Source of the DNA: Muribaculaceae bacterium
GTDB taxonomy: Bacteria > Bacteroidota > Bacteroidia > Bacteroidales > Muribaculaceae
Assembly: GCA_022484565.1 (NCBI GenBank)
Contig: JAKVKZ010000035.1
Coordinates: forward strand, 1-33,595
Reading direction: 5' to 3'
DNA length: 33,595 nucleotides
A model generated the notes under the pieces. That model saw only the letters and a program-made list of their open reading frames with translations, did not search any database and had not been told where the DNA came from. This document shows positions 8,661 to 17,611 of this stretch, in pieces. The position numbers were made by a program, and so were the translations under genes. How positions within the stretch are numbered: the stretch's first letter is position 1; every line of letters starts with the position of its first letter.

Positions 8661-9314
8661 ATGCCGGACGATAAAAACATAACAAAACTTATTCTGCCTG
8701 AGCCAACATTAAGGCGTTTACCTTGGTATCTCGCCTATGTGAACCTCCTCCATTCGCAGAATGTCGAGTATGTTTCGTCAACGCAGATTTCCAACGAAAT
8801 CAACGTGGATGCCTCGCAAATCGCTAAGGATTTGTCTTTTATAAATATTAAGGGCAAAACGCGTATTGGCTATGAAGTTAGCCAGCTCGTCAGCGAACTT
8901 GCCGATTTTTTGGGGTTTACTTCCGAGCATCGCGCTTTCATGATTGGCGTAGGCAGTTTGGGCGGCGCCTTGATGCAGGATTCTGGACTGTCGCAGTACG
9001 GTCTCAACATTGTGGCTGGCTTCGACGTGAATCCGCAGCTGATTGGAACGAGCATTTGCGGTGTTCCTGTCTTCAGTATGGACGAATTGGCTGCCCGGCA
9101 AAAGGAATTTGCCACTGAAATTGCTGTCTTGGCTGTTCCAGTCGAACATGCCCAGGATGCCACTGATAAGATTATTGCCGGCGGCATGAAGGCCATTTGG
9201 AACTTCACGCCTTTCAGAATTAAGGCTGGCGACGACATTGTTATTCAGAACACTTCCATCTATGCGCATCTTGCTCTCATTTACAACAGGATGGAAGCTC
9301 AAAACAATAAATAA
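8661..9314 (+). CDS. rex: Redox-sensing transcriptional repressor Rex
   Basis: Rex represses fermentative and respiratory genes and leaves DNA when NADH rises. The 217-residue product (ATG 8661, MPDDKNITKL) has the N-terminal winged helix (LRRLPWYLAYVNLL, then SSTQISNEINVDASQIAKDLSF) and a Rossmann NAD(H) domain with GVGSLG at 96-101 and GFDVNPQLIG after the second strand. It ends with the domain-swap helix IYAHLALIYNRM. The length is normal for Rex (about 210). The next gene starts 8 bases later, so rex and the FAH-like gene are co-transcribed, perhaps into porU. No clear Rex operator (TTGTGA-type palindrome) was seen at its own promoter. Confidence 0.93.
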   Translation: MPDDKNITKLILPEPTLRRLPWYLAYVNLLHSQNVEYVSSTQISNEINVDASQIAKDLSFINIKGKTRIGYEVSQLVSELADFLGFTSEHRAFMIGVGSLGGALMQDSGLSQYGLNIVAGFDVNPQLIGTSICGVPVFSMDELAARQKEFATEIAVLAVPVEHAQDATDKIIAGGMKAIWNFTPFRIKAGDDIVIQNTSIYAHLALIYNRMEAQNNK

Positions 9315-9322
9315 GAGGTGAA

Positions 9323-9898
9323 GTGAAAGTCATCGGGATTTCTTATAACGGCGACTGTAATGAAACTAAGCCTCCGATTTACTTAATGGCCGAATCATCG
9401 GTGCTCAGAAGTGGAAAGCCGTTTTTCGTCCCCGATTTTGCCGAGAGGTTTATAGCTTCTGCGGCTATTGTGGTAAGAATCAGCAGGCTCGGCAAAAGCA
9501 TAGCGAATAGGTTCGCCGACCGCTACTTCGATGCAGTCACTATCGGCTTGAGTGTGAGAGCGGAATTGGTTAATGGCTTTGAAGGCCGTGATTGTGGGTC
9601 CATCGCTAATGCTTTTGATGGTGCGGCAATTGTTGGTGACTTCCCTGACATTAAGGATTTAGACGAAATTGATGCTCTTGATTTCAGCTATTCTGCCACC
9701 GGCGTGGCTGACGTCTCGGGCAATATTAGCCGACATGGCATCGACGACTGCATTGAATATGCAAGCCGGTTTTTTACACTGAAAATGGGTGACCTCATTT
9801 TCATTACCGACTCCAATTCAACGCTGCCGCTTACTAAAGGAAATAAAATATTCGGCTCCTTAGGAGGCCGTAATGTGTTAAAAATAAAGATTAAATAA
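9323..9898 (+). CDS. Fumarylacetoacetate hydrolase (FAH)-fold protein, probably metal-site-deficient
   Basis: The 191-residue protein matches the compact FAH-family proteins of Bacteroidales: SGKPFFVPDF (30-39), IVVRISRLGKSIANRFADRYFDAVTIG (49-75) and AFDGAAIVGDF follow the family order. The start is the GTG at 9323, 8 bases after the rex stop, with AGAGGTG just upstream; the N-terminus MKVIGISYN matches the family start. Active members bind Mg/Mn with an E-x-E pair and an Asp. By alignment from memory these positions are Ser46, Ala48 and Ser77 here, so hydrolase or decarboxylase activity looks lost. In Porphyromonas gingivalis a FAH-family gene also precedes porU, as I recall (PG0025-PG0026), so the synteny is old. 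Function unknown; a structural or regulatory role is possible. Confidence 0.78.
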   Translation: MKVIGISYNGDCNETKPPIYLMAESSVLRSGKPFFVPDFAERFIASAAIVVRISRLGKSIANRFADRYFDAVTIGLSVRAELVNGFEGRDCGSIANAFDGAAIVGDFPDIKDLDEIDALDFSYSATGVADVSGNISRHGIDDCIEYASRFFTLKMGDLIFITDSNSTLPLTKGNKIFGSLGGRNVLKIKIK

Positions 9899-9927
9899 AA
9901 CAAGCACTTTTTATATTTAGTTCTGCT

Positions 9928-12900
9928 ATGAAACTATATCGTAACATTTCACTGCTCGTCATCGCATTGGTTGCAATGCTGACAGCTCCGGCAAGCGATG
10001 CATTTTCTTCCGACCATTATGCCTCGCATTCCAAACTTGCTTCTGGCAAATGGGTGAAAATCACAATCCCTGATAACGGGGTGTATGAATTAACCTATGA
10101 TGAATTGGCTGCTATGGGATTCTCCAATCCCGAAAATGTGCGGGTATTCGGCAATGGTGGCTACATGCTCTCCGAGATTCTCAATGGCTCTGCCATCGAT
10201 GATCTCAGCCAGATTCCTGTATTAAGGTCAAATAACAAGATTTGCTTCTACGGCAAAGGCCCGAAGGACGTGGAAATTTCCAATGTCACTTCCTCCGACC
10301 CTCATTTCATCCCTACGGTTAATGCCTATTCCAAAGCCGGTTACTATTTCCTGACCGACGATAGCCGTTACAGTGACCTGCTCGTAACCACTGTGAGCAA
10401 AAGCAACTCAGGTGCCTACATTAAGGATAAGAGCTACGATTACTATTATCACGAAATCGATTTGAGGTCACCGAGCGCCACTGGTAAGAAGTTCTTCGGC
10501 GAGGACATCTTCAGCACCGGCAAGATTGAGTTTAATTATAAACTCCCGAACCTCACTAAGGGCACGAATATTGGCGTGAATGTGTCTGTTGGCGCAGCTT
10601 CTTCCACTGAAAGCACACTTTCCACTATAATTAATGGCGACACCGTCCGTTACTCAAGCAGTAGCAACATCATCAATGAAGTTTCCGACGGATACAACTA
10701 CTATAACACCTGCTCGCCTTACATATCCATGACGCCGTCATCCTATAGCGACAGCATCAATATGAAAATCAAGCTGGCTAATACAGGTTTCTTGATTATG
10801 GCCAAATTGGACTATTTCATGATTACTTACCAGCACAACAATATTTTCGACAAGGTCACTCCTCAAATGCGCATGGATATGCTTTATCTTACCCAGTATG
10901 ACAAGATTATGCTGAAGAGCGACAATCCTAACACTGTTATCTGGAATATTGACAACACTCAAAAGCCTATCCAATACACTTATGAGGCCACCGATACCAC
11001 TCTGTCCTTCACTCCTGGTTTCAAGTCGAACTGGTCGGAATTTATCGTCTTCAACCCGTCACTCCAGCTCAACAAGATTTCCAAATTTGAGCAAATTGAG
11101 AATCAGGACCTTCACGGATTGAGCACTCCCGACATGGTTATCATAGCTCCTAAGGCATTCATGGAGCAGGCTCAGCGCATAGCTGACATGCACAAAAAGA
11201 ACGACAATATGGATGTAGTGGTTGTTGACCACACCAAAATTTTTAATGAATTCTCATCTGGTGCACCCGATGCCACTTCTTACCGTCTGTTCGCAAAAAT
11301 GCTCTATGACCGCGACCCTGCCAAATTCAAATATTTGCTTCTTTTTGGCGGTGGTTCTTACGACAACCGTAAACTTATAGGCAACAAGGACGACAATCTA
11401 CTCCTCACTTTCCAAAGCACTTCCAGCAACTATGAGATGGAATCCTACACCACCGACGACTATTTCGGACATCTTGACGACAATTCCGGTGCAAGCATCC
11501 CTGCTGATTCCTTGCGTATCGGTATTGGACGTATGCCTGTTGTTTCACTCATTGAAGCCGAAAATGCAGTTGACAAACTTATCAATTATGTCAACGCTCC
11601 AAGCTACGGCGCATGGCGCAACAATGCTTTATTGGTTGCCGATTTGGGCGACAGCGGTCTGCACATGTTCCAGGCTGAAGGCATAAGCAACATTTTGACT
11701 GACAACTGCAATACGAATCTTACCATTAACAAGGTTTTTGCCGCGAATTATCCTACCACCAGCAATGGTATTTGCGAAGCAGGCAAGCAGAAATTATCCG
11801 AAATGCTCACTTCTGGCCAGTTGTTCATGACTTTCGTTGGTCATGCAGGCCCTACATACTTGACCCACGATGTGAAAATGTGGGGTAAAGAGGACGTTAA
11901 GAACACTAATTACGCTAATCTTCCTGTAGTTTCAATAGCAGCATGCGACGTTGCCCGTTTCGACGACGACACACGCGGTATCGCTGAAGATATGTTCCAC
12001 GCTCCTAATGGTGGAGCCATTGCTCTTCTCGCTTCAGCTCGTACCGTATATGCGAACTTCAATGATGAGTTAAACCAATCGTTTGTCACCAACATTTTCA
12101 CTCTGAATGCCGAAGGAAAACACCGTACTTTGGGTGAATCCCTTAAGAATGCCAAGAATGCCATGGAAAGTTCAGGAAACATCAATAAACTGAACTTCCT
12201 CCTTCTCGGTGACCCTGCAATGAGCCTCAACTATCCTAAATCAACGCTGAAGTTCACAAGTATTAAGGGCTATGACCCCGCTAAGACAAAATATATCAGC
12301 ATTCTGCCTCTCACTAAGTTTGAGGTCAAAGGTACTGTAAACATCGATAGCACAACGGTTGATAAATCCTTCAATGGCGATGTCACTGTCACTCTCTACG
12401 ATGCTAAACGCCTTTACACCAACTTCACACAAGGCAGTGGTGCAGCTGCTGTCACCCGCGCTTCCTATTTTCCACGTGAAGTCCTCAATGTGGTTTCAGG
12501 ACGTGTTGTCAACGGTGAATTCACATTGACGGTCACGGTCCCAAGATATTGCATAGCTCAGAATGAACTCGGTCAGCTCCGCGGATATGCCCACAGGGAC
12601 AGTTCCAACAACACTGTAAACGGCACCAACACGCAACTTTACATCATGCCTGTAGATAGTACAGTTATTTTCAAGGACACCACTGCTCCTGTAATCGACA
12701 ATATGTACCTTAACGATGCCACTTTCTCTGACGGTGATGCAGTAACCCCCGACAACACCCTCCACATAGAGATGTCGGACGACACTGGTATCAACACCCA
12801 GTCCTATGGTATCGGCAACTCAATGTCACTGGTTCTCGACAACGGTGAAGGCACTTATCCTAAAATCAAGTCCTTCTTTACCTCAGTCAACAACGGAAAA

Positions 12901-13314
12901 GGCGGCTACATCTCATTCCCGATTTCTGGACTCAGCTACGGACTTCACTCATTGAAGTTCACCGTATCCGACATATCATGCAACACTGCATCCCGTTCAA
13001 TTTCCTTCTTCGTCCAGCCTGAAGCTGCCAATTCAACCCTCACAGTGGCTGAATCTCCAGTAAATGAGAAGGCTACATTCAGCTACACCCACGAGTTCTC
13101 CGAGGCCAACCCTGAAGTTACCATCCATGTACTCGATGCCACAGGCAACACAGTATGGAGCAAGGCTACAAGCACATTCCCATACGAATGGAATCTGACC
13201 GGTAATGACGGCAACAGAGTGAAATCAGGCATCTACCGCTTCTACGGCACAGTTACTGCCGGCAACCAATATGGCGGTACGAACATGGGCAAGATTATAG
13301 TAATCGACAAGTAA
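9928..13314 (+). CDS. porU: Type IX secretion sortase PorU
   Basis: This 1,128-residue C25-family protease is taken as the main PorU because it sits directly before porV and ispF, as in other Bacteroidales. It has a signal peptide (MKLYRNISLLVIALVAMLTA, cleaved near SDA), the N-terminal SKLASGKWVKITI and VRVFGNGG region, the gingipain-like core with His639 (FVGHAG) and Cys673 (IAACDV) as the catalytic dyad, and a C-terminal FlgD-like domain ending NRVKSGIYRFYGTV. PorU cleaves cargo sorting domains and links cargo to anionic lipopolysaccharide in the attachment complex with PorV. The ATG lies 29 bases after the FAH-like stop, with a TATATTTA sequence between; co-transcription from rex is likely. 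A strong terminator follows. Confidence 0.92.
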   Translation: MKLYRNISLLVIALVAMLTAPASDAFSSDHYASHSKLASGKWVKITIPDNGVYELTYDELAAMGFSNPENVRVFGNGGYMLSEILNGSAIDDLSQIPVLRSNNKICFYGKGPKDVEISNVTSSDPHFIPTVNAYSKAGYYFLTDDSRYSDLLVTTVSKSNSGAYIKDKSYDYYYHEIDLRSPSATGKKFFGEDIFSTGKIEFNYKLPNLTKGTNIGVNVSVGAASSTESTLSTIINGDTVRYSSSSNIINEVSDGYNYYNTCSPYISMTPSSYSDSINMKIKLANTGFLIMAKLDYFMITYQHNNIFDKVTPQMRMDMLYLTQYDKIMLKSDNPNTVIWNIDNTQKPIQYTYEATDTTLSFTPGFKSNWSEFIVFNPSLQLNKISKFEQIENQDLHGLSTPDMVIIAPKAFMEQAQRIADMHKKNDNMDVVVVDHTKIFNEFSSGAPDATSYRLFAKMLYDRDPAKFKYLLLFGGGSYDNRKLIGNKDDNLLLTFQSTSSNYEMESYTTDDYFGHLDDNSGASIPADSLRIGIGRMPVVSLIEAENAVDKLINYVNAPSYGAWRNNALLVADLGDSGLHMFQAEGISNILTDNCNTNLTINKVFAANYPTTSNGICEAGKQKLSEMLTSGQLFMTFVGHAGPTYLTHDVKMWGKEDVKNTNYANLPVVSIAACDVARFDDDTRGIAEDMFHAPNGGAIALLASARTVYANFNDELNQSFVTNIFTLNAEGKHRTLGESLKNAKNAMESSGNINKLNFLLLGDPAMSLNYPKSTLKFTSIKGYDPAKTKYISILPLTKFEVKGTVNIDSTTVDKSFNGDVTVTLYDAKRLYTNFTQGSGAAAVTRASYFPREVLNVVSGRVVNGEFTLTVTVPRYCIAQNELGQLRGYAHRDSSNNTVNGTNTQLYIMPVDSTVIFKDTTAPVIDNMYLNDATFSDGDAVTPDNTLHIEMSDDTGINTQSYGIGNSMSLVLDNGEGTYPKIKSFFTSVNNGKGGYISFPISGLSYGLHSLKFTVSDISCNTASRSISFFVQPEAANSTLTVAESPVNEKATFSYTHEFSEANPEVTIHVLDATGNTVWSKATSTFPYEWNLTGNDGNRVKSGIYRFYGTVTAGNQYGGTNMGKIIVIDK

Positions 13315-13336
13315 AATCAAATTATGTAGATATGAG

Positions 13337-13366
13337 GAGGCGCATCAGAGGTGCGCCTCTTTTTTT
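13337..13366 (+). terminator. Rho-independent terminator after porU
   Basis: GAGGCGCA (13337-13344) and TGCGCCTC (13352-13359) form a perfect 8-bp stem with a 7-base loop, followed by seven T residues (13360-13366). It separates porU from porV, which therefore probably has its own promoter. TAGTTTTA at 13396-13403 is a weak -7 candidate. Confidence 0.9.
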
Positions 13367-13431
13367 AGAGGCTGTACAATAAAAGGGCTGAATTATAGTT
13401 TTATCTAATAGACAAGTAAATCTACATTTTA

Positions 13432-14649
13432 ATGACGAATATATCAAGCAAATCACTTATACTGTCGTTGATAATTCTGGCAGGATTCTCTACAGCTAAA
13501 GCTGCCGACGACACAAAGAACGAATTCAACCCAATATCTACCGGCGTTACATCCTTGAGCATTGCTCCTGATGCACGCGGTGCTTCAATGGGTGATATCG
13601 GTGCCGCTACCGACCCTGATGTCAACTCCCAATTCTGGAATCCGTCGAAATACGCTTTCGCCTATAGCCAAGCAGGAGCATCCCTCTCATACACACCTTG
13701 GTTGAGGAAACTGGTAAATGACATTTACCTCGCCAATCTGGCTGGATATTGGAAAGTGGGCAGCGGTGACAACCAAGCTTTCAGTGGTTCACTCCGCTAC
13801 TTCTCGTTAGGAGAAGTTCCGATGACCGACGGTGAAGGCAACACAACATCAACAATCAACCCTTACGAAATGTCGTTTGACTTGGGCTACTCCCGAAAAC
13901 TGTCGGAGAAGTTCTCAATGGGTGTGGCTCTACGCTATATCTACTCGGACCTCGGCTACAGCGACGGGACTTCAAGCGAAACCACCAAAGGAGCATCGGC
14001 ATTTGCCGTTGACATCTCAGGCTACTACACTACCTATCCAGTTATAGGCAACAATGAATGCCAGTGGTCGTGGGGTATGAACATTTCCAACATCGGTTCA
14101 AAGGTCTCCTATAATGGCGGTACAGACCCAGCATTTTTGCCTACCAACCTGAAGTTTGGCACCACTTTCACGTTCCCCCTTGCTGATTATCATAATCTGT
14201 CACTCTCAGTTGATGCCAACAAGCTACTTGTTCCTACAAGACCAAGGCTTGATGACTATGACACTGAAACCGACTACGAGACAGCCCTTCAGGAATGGAA
14301 GGACAAATCGTCGATTTCCGGAATATTCGACTCATTCCATGATGCCCCAGGCGGAGCAAAAGAAGAGTTGAAAGAAATCAACTACTCGGTAGGTGCCGAA
14401 TACAACTACAACCAACAGTTCTTCCTTCGTGCCGGCTACTTCCACGAGGACAAAACCAAAGGCAACCGCCAATACTTCGGATTCGGAGCGGGATTCTCGC
14501 TGAATGTAATCCGGCTTGACGCTGCCTACATGATAGCAACCGCGCAAAGCAGCCCACTTGACCAGACACTCAGATTTACACTTTCATTCGACATGGACGG
14601 ACTTAAAGACCTGTTCGGTGGCGGAGGAGGCGGAAAAAAGAAGAGATAA
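13432..14649 (+). CDS. porV: Type IX secretion outer-membrane protein PorV (LptO)
   Basis: PorV is a FadL-like outer-membrane barrel that collects cargo from the T9SS translocon and delivers it to PorU. The 405-residue product has a signal peptide (to about residue 24, STAKAAD) and the family start [32 protein letters not shown], then the NPSKYAF and LRYFSLGEV blocks, then repeated amphipathic strands ([36 protein letters not shown]) to a strand ending [12 protein letters not shown] glycine and lysine tail ([10 protein letters not shown]) follows the last strand. It is the normal porU neighbour, 118 bases downstream, and is 17 bases from ispF. Confidence 0.94.
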   Translation: MTNISSKSLILSLIILAGFSTAKAADDTKNEFNPISTGVTSLSIAPDARGASMGDIGAATDPDVNSQFWNPSKYAFAYSQAGASLSYTPWLRKLVNDIYLANLAGYWKVGSGDNQAFSGSLRYFSLGEVPMTDGEGNTTSTINPYEMSFDLGYSRKLSEKFSMGVALRYIYSDLGYSDGTSSETTKGASAFAVDISGYYTTYPVIGNNECQWSWGMNISNIGSKVSYNGGTDPAFLPTNLKFGTTFTFPLADYHNLSLSVDANKLLVPTRPRLDDYDTETDYETALQEWKDKSSISGIFDSFHDAPGGAKEELKEINYSVGAEYNYNQQFFLRAGYFHEDKTKGNRQYFGFGAGFSLNVIRLDAAYMIATAQSSPLDQTLRFTLSFDMDGLKDLFGGGGGGKKKR

Positions 14650-14666
14650 CCAACACTGAAACGCCA

Positions 14667-15143
14667 ATGATACGGGTAGGAACAGGAATCGATGTCCACC
14701 GTCTTGTGGAAGGTCGCGACTTATGGATAGGCGGAGTGAAAATAGCCTATTCAAAGGGACTACTTGGCCACAGCGATGCCGACGTAGCGCTCCATGCCCT
14801 ATGCGATGCACTGCTCGGGGCTGCAAACCTCCGAGATATCGGCTACCACTTTCCTGACACTGACCCTAAATATAAGGGAATTGACAGCAAAAAGCTGCTG
14901 GCCGAAAGCTACCGCCTTGTGAAAGAGAAAGGCTACAAGATAGTGAATGCCGACATGACGATATGCGCTGAACAACCAAAACTGAACCCGCACATCCCAT
15001 TGATGCAAGAAGTGATAGCCAAATGCCTTGAATGTGAGGCCGAATACATTTCCATAAAAGCGACCACCACTGAAAAGCTGGGATACACCGGTCGCGGAGA
15101 AGGAATATCGGCTTATGCCACAGTGCTGATTGAGAAAGAATAG
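14667..15143 (+). CDS. ispF: 2-C-methyl-D-erythritol 2,4-cyclodiphosphate synthase
   Basis: IspF makes the cyclic diphosphate intermediate of the MEP isoprenoid pathway in the cytoplasm. The 158-residue length is standard. Zinc ligands are Asp9, His11 (GTGIDVHRL) and His43 ([10 protein letters not shown]). [11 protein letters not shown] is the substrate loop, and [16 protein letters not shown] is the C-terminal signature. The gene starts 17 bases after porV and is followed 27 bases later by the acyltransferase, so it is read from the porV promoter. The porV-ispF link is conserved in Bacteroidales and does not imply a role in secretion. Confidence 0.96.
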   Translation: MIRVGTGIDVHRLVEGRDLWIGGVKIAYSKGLLGHSDADVALHALCDALLGAANLRDIGYHFPDTDPKYKGIDSKKLLAESYRLVKEKGYKIVNADMTICAEQPKLNPHIPLMQEVIAKCLECEAEYISIKATTTEKLGYTGRGEGISAYATVLIEKE

Positions 15144-15170
15144 CCAAAGAGAAATGGAGAAATCGGAAGA

Positions 15171-16262
15171 ATGACTAAACAAGGACAATCAAGGAAACGG
15201 ATACACTATCTTGACACTTTGCGCGTGATAGCATGCGCCTTCGTACTGCTAATGCACGCCCCAAACCACCGCTACGCCGAATTCGACGGAAACTACACTT
15301 ATGCGGTGTACCTGATGATAATCAACATTTGCAGCAAGCTCTTCTTTATGCTTTCGGGCGCATTGCTGCTGCCTGTGAAGAAGTCGCTCAGGGAATTCGT
15401 ACCGCACCGATTGAAGGTGATACTCATTCCATTGGCAATCTGGAGCGCGGTGTATCTGGCAGAAATGCTGATTACAGGCACTGAACCAGAAAACGGAAAG
15501 ACACTTCTGCGCGGAACATTCTACAGATACCTGTTTTCGATACCATTCAACCCAGTAGAGTCGAAACTGTGGTTCGTGTACATGATGGCAGCATTCTATA
15601 TGTTCATGCCTGTACTGTCGAAATGCCTTACCGCAATGGGTAAACGATACACGGAATATTACCTCTGCATCTGGATGATAGCCTCTCTTGTACCCTATAT
15701 GGGAGGATTCTTCATGGCACCAGACCTGCAGCACAACATGTTCTCATCGTTCGCCAACTACCTTGGATACGTGGTGCTGGGATATTACCTGCACAACTAT
15801 CCACTGCCTATATTCACCAAAAAGCACTGGTGGAAGTTCTTTACGGCCTTTGCAGTGTTCTGCGTTGGCTTACCGCTGTTCGTGTTCCTGTTCCAATGCA
15901 AATATCTTGATTTCCACGACCAACTGACAATGGTAACCGGCGACATGGGAATAAACACGATACTGATGGGGATATTGATTTATACCTTCGTGCAAAGGTT
16001 CACGCCCAAAGACATTGACGACAACCGACCTCACCATACGACCAAATTCATGACACGCCTATCAATCTGCACATTCGGAATATACCTTGGACACATGCTT
16101 GTAATCAGGCATATAGTGTGGCCATTGGCTGAAAAATACCTCGGAACACTGCCGGCACTGACCGACGGAATAATTTGCGCAGTGGCAGGATTCGTACTGA
16201 CATACATAGTAATCAGAATCATTTATTGCCTGCCTTTCAGCCGATACATCATCGGGCACTAA
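15171..16262 (+). CDS. Acyltransferase-3 family membrane O-acyltransferase
   Basis: The 363-residue polytopic protein (about ten hydrophobic segments) begins with the family motif YLDTLRVIACAFVLLMHA (Asp15, Arg18, His29), typical of integral-membrane O-acyltransferases that acetylate surface polysaccharides or membrane glycans. Later family features are PFNPVESKLWFVYMM, the central WYLxP-like region, and FGIYLGHMLVIRHI near the end. It is the last gene of porV-ispF-acyltransferase and meets the - strand gene at 16299 tail to tail, 36 bases apart. The substrate is unknown; modification of a surface glycan (possibly the one PorU attaches cargo to) is inference from context only. Confidence 0.87.
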   Translation: MTKQGQSRKRIHYLDTLRVIACAFVLLMHAPNHRYAEFDGNYTYAVYLMIINICSKLFFMLSGALLLPVKKSLREFVPHRLKVILIPLAIWSAVYLAEMLITGTEPENGKTLLRGTFYRYLFSIPFNPVESKLWFVYMMAAFYMFMPVLSKCLTAMGKRYTEYYLCIWMIASLVPYMGGFFMAPDLQHNMFSSFANYLGYVVLGYYLHNYPLPIFTKKHWWKFFTAFAVFCVGLPLFVFLFQCKYLDFHDQLTMVTGDMGINTILMGILIYTFVQRFTPKDIDDNRPHHTTKFMTRLSICTFGIYLGHMLVIRHIVWPLAEKYLGTLPALTDGIICAVAGFVLTYIVIRIIYCLPFSRYIIGH

Positions 16263-16298
16263 GCAAACTAAACTGACAGAAATCAAGCAGCACAGTTG

Positions 16299-16595
16299 CT
16301 AACGACGCCTATTCTGATAGCCACCGCCCTGATTGCTGTAGCCACCTTGGTCGCCATAACCACCCTGATTACTGTAGCCGCCTTGATTGCCACCCTGATA
16401 GTAGCCACCACCATCGCCTCCGCCATGATGACGAGGAGGAGGGACTTCACGACCACGACCTGAATCATAATAGCCATTGTCGTAACCATAGCCATCATCA
16501 TAATAATCATCGTAAAGCATCCAGCAGGAAGTGCAGGAAACTGAAAGAACTGCCAGAAGGGCAATCCGCAATATAACGTTTTTCATAATTTTCAT
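16299..16595 (-). CDS. Small exported Gly/Tyr/Asn/Gln-rich protein, possible lipoprotein
   Basis: The 98-residue protein has a signal sequence (MKIMKNVILRIALLAVLSVSC) with Cys21 and Cys24; LSVSC is a loose lipobox, so lipid attachment is possible but not certain. The mature part is low complexity: an acidic Tyr/Asp tract (DDYYDDGYGYDNGYYD), a PPPRHHGGG hinge, then GGY-SNQ / GGY-GDQ repeats, ending NRRR. Such tails are usually disordered and can self-associate. Two in-frame ATGs (16595 and 16586) are possible starts; the second lies 9 bases further from the inverted repeat upstream. It faces the acyltransferase gene tail to tail. I do not recognise the family; skewed composition makes homology unreliable. 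Confidence 0.65.
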   Translation of the reverse strand: MKIMKNVILRIALLAVLSVSCTSCWMLYDDYYDDGYGYDNGYYDSGRGREVPPPRHHGGGDGGGYYQGGNQGGYSNQGGYGDQGGYSNQGGGYQNRRR

Positions 16596-16627
16596 AATCT
16601 TGTTAATTTTAATGATTTGACAAGATT
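16596..16627. promoter_or_regulatory. Inverted repeat just upstream of the Gly/Tyr-rich gene
   Basis: AATCTTGT (16596-16603) and ACAAGATT (16620-16627) are perfect 8-base arms 16 bases apart. They abut the start codon of the - strand gene and could be an operator or a 5'-leader hairpin. The rest of the gap to 16736 is AT-rich, with no clear promoter. Confidence 0.45.
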
Positions 16628-16736
16628 GGCAGGTATTAGTTTAAAAAAATGATGGGCCTCGCAGAACAGATTATAAAATCAAAATGAGGCGAATAATACG
16701 TTAAAAAATCCTGCAAGGCACATTATATAATTGACA

Positions 16737-16773
16737 TTCAGCCGATTTCATGAATCAAAAAAACTTGGCTGAA
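16737..16773 (-). terminator. Possible weak terminator of the Bax-inhibitor gene
   Basis: TTCAGCC (16737-16743) and GGCTGAA (16767-16773) pair with a 23-base loop just downstream of the - strand stop at 16788. There is no T-run after the stem on that strand, so termination is doubtful. Confidence 0.25.
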
Positions 16774-16787
16774 AATGGATACATTCA

Positions 16788-17519
16788 TCAATTGGAACGG
16801 CCGAAGAAGCGGAGCAGATAGAGGAAGATGTTGATAAAGTCGAGATAGAGGCTCAAAGCACCCATCGTGGCGACTTTGCCGGCACTGTTGCCATCGCTCA
16901 TTGCTGCCCATTGCTTGATTTTCTGAGTGTCCCAAGCCGTGAGGCCGATAAAGATTGCCACGCCAACGAAACTTATCAGCCAATCCATTGCCGTACTCTT
17001 CAAGAATATGTTGACGACTGTGCAGATAATCAAGCCGATAAGCGCCATGAAAAGGAACGAGCCGATTTTGGTCAAGTCGCGGTTAGTGAAGTAGCCATAA
17101 ATGCTCATCGCACCAAACACACCAGCGGTTATGAAGAAGGTGAGAGCGATGGAACTCATGGTGTAAACCAAGAAAATGATCGAAAGCACCGCACCATTTA
17201 CGATAGCATAGACATAAAACAGCAAAGTTGACATGCTCTCACTCATCCTATCGATACGGGCGGAGAGGAACAGGACAAGCGCAAGTTCACCGATTATCAA
17301 GCCCCAAAACAGAATACGGTTAGTTACAATCGCCATGATGACAGAAGGAGTGGAAACGCAAAACAAAGCTGTGAATGCCGTAACCACGAGAGCCAATGTC
17401 ATTTTGAGATAGACACGGCGCATTACGCGTGAAGCATAGACCGAGAGAGTGGACTGCTGCTGGCGCTGAGCGTCAACATTGTAACCACCAAAATTATTAT
17501 AATCGTTGTTCTCGTACAT
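16788..17519 (-). CDS. Bax inhibitor-1 / YccA family membrane protein
   Basis: The 243-residue protein has a soluble Asn/Gln-rich head (1-30) and seven hydrophobic segments. The family signature GALSLYLDFINIFLYLLRFFG closes the protein. In bacterial members (YetJ type) two Asp residues form a pH-sensitive pair controlling calcium leak; here these are probably Asp197 (TAWDTQKIK) and Asp227 (LYLDFIN). E. coli YccA interacts with FtsH. It is a single gene with its own promoter, between the Gly/Tyr-rich gene and argS. Calcium leak in this organism is inference from the family. Confidence 0.92.
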   Translation of the reverse strand: MYENNDYNNFGGYNVDAQRQQQSTLSVYASRVMRRVYLKMTLALVVTAFTALFCVSTPSVIMAIVTNRILFWGLIIGELALVLFLSARIDRMSESMSTLLFYVYAIVNGAVLSIIFLVYTMSSIALTFFITAGVFGAMSIYGYFTNRDLTKIGSFLFMALIGLIICTVVNIFLKSTAMDWLISFVGVAIFIGLTAWDTQKIKQWAAMSDGNSAGKVATMGALSLYLDFINIFLYLLRFFGRSN

Positions 17520-17553
17520 AATTGATTAAAATTATTATTTTACAAATCGAGTA

Positions 17554-17584
17554 TAAAGATACTCATTCAAAAATGAAAAGTCAA
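17554..17584 (-). promoter_or_regulatory. Promoter of the Bax-inhibitor gene
   Basis: Read on the - strand: TTG (17584-17582), 20 bases, then TATCTTTA (17561-17554), one mismatch from TAnnTTTG. The ATG at 17519 lies 34 bases downstream of the -7 element. Confidence 0.55.
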
Positions 17585-17611
17585 TATTAAAGTTCTTAAT
17601 AATACATAATA

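Noticed and set aside
13000-16500. Change in strand base bias around 13-16 kb, considered as a replication origin or terminus
   Set aside because: The change follows the switch in gene orientation and the inverted repeat elements; no DnaA box cluster or dif-like site was recognised.
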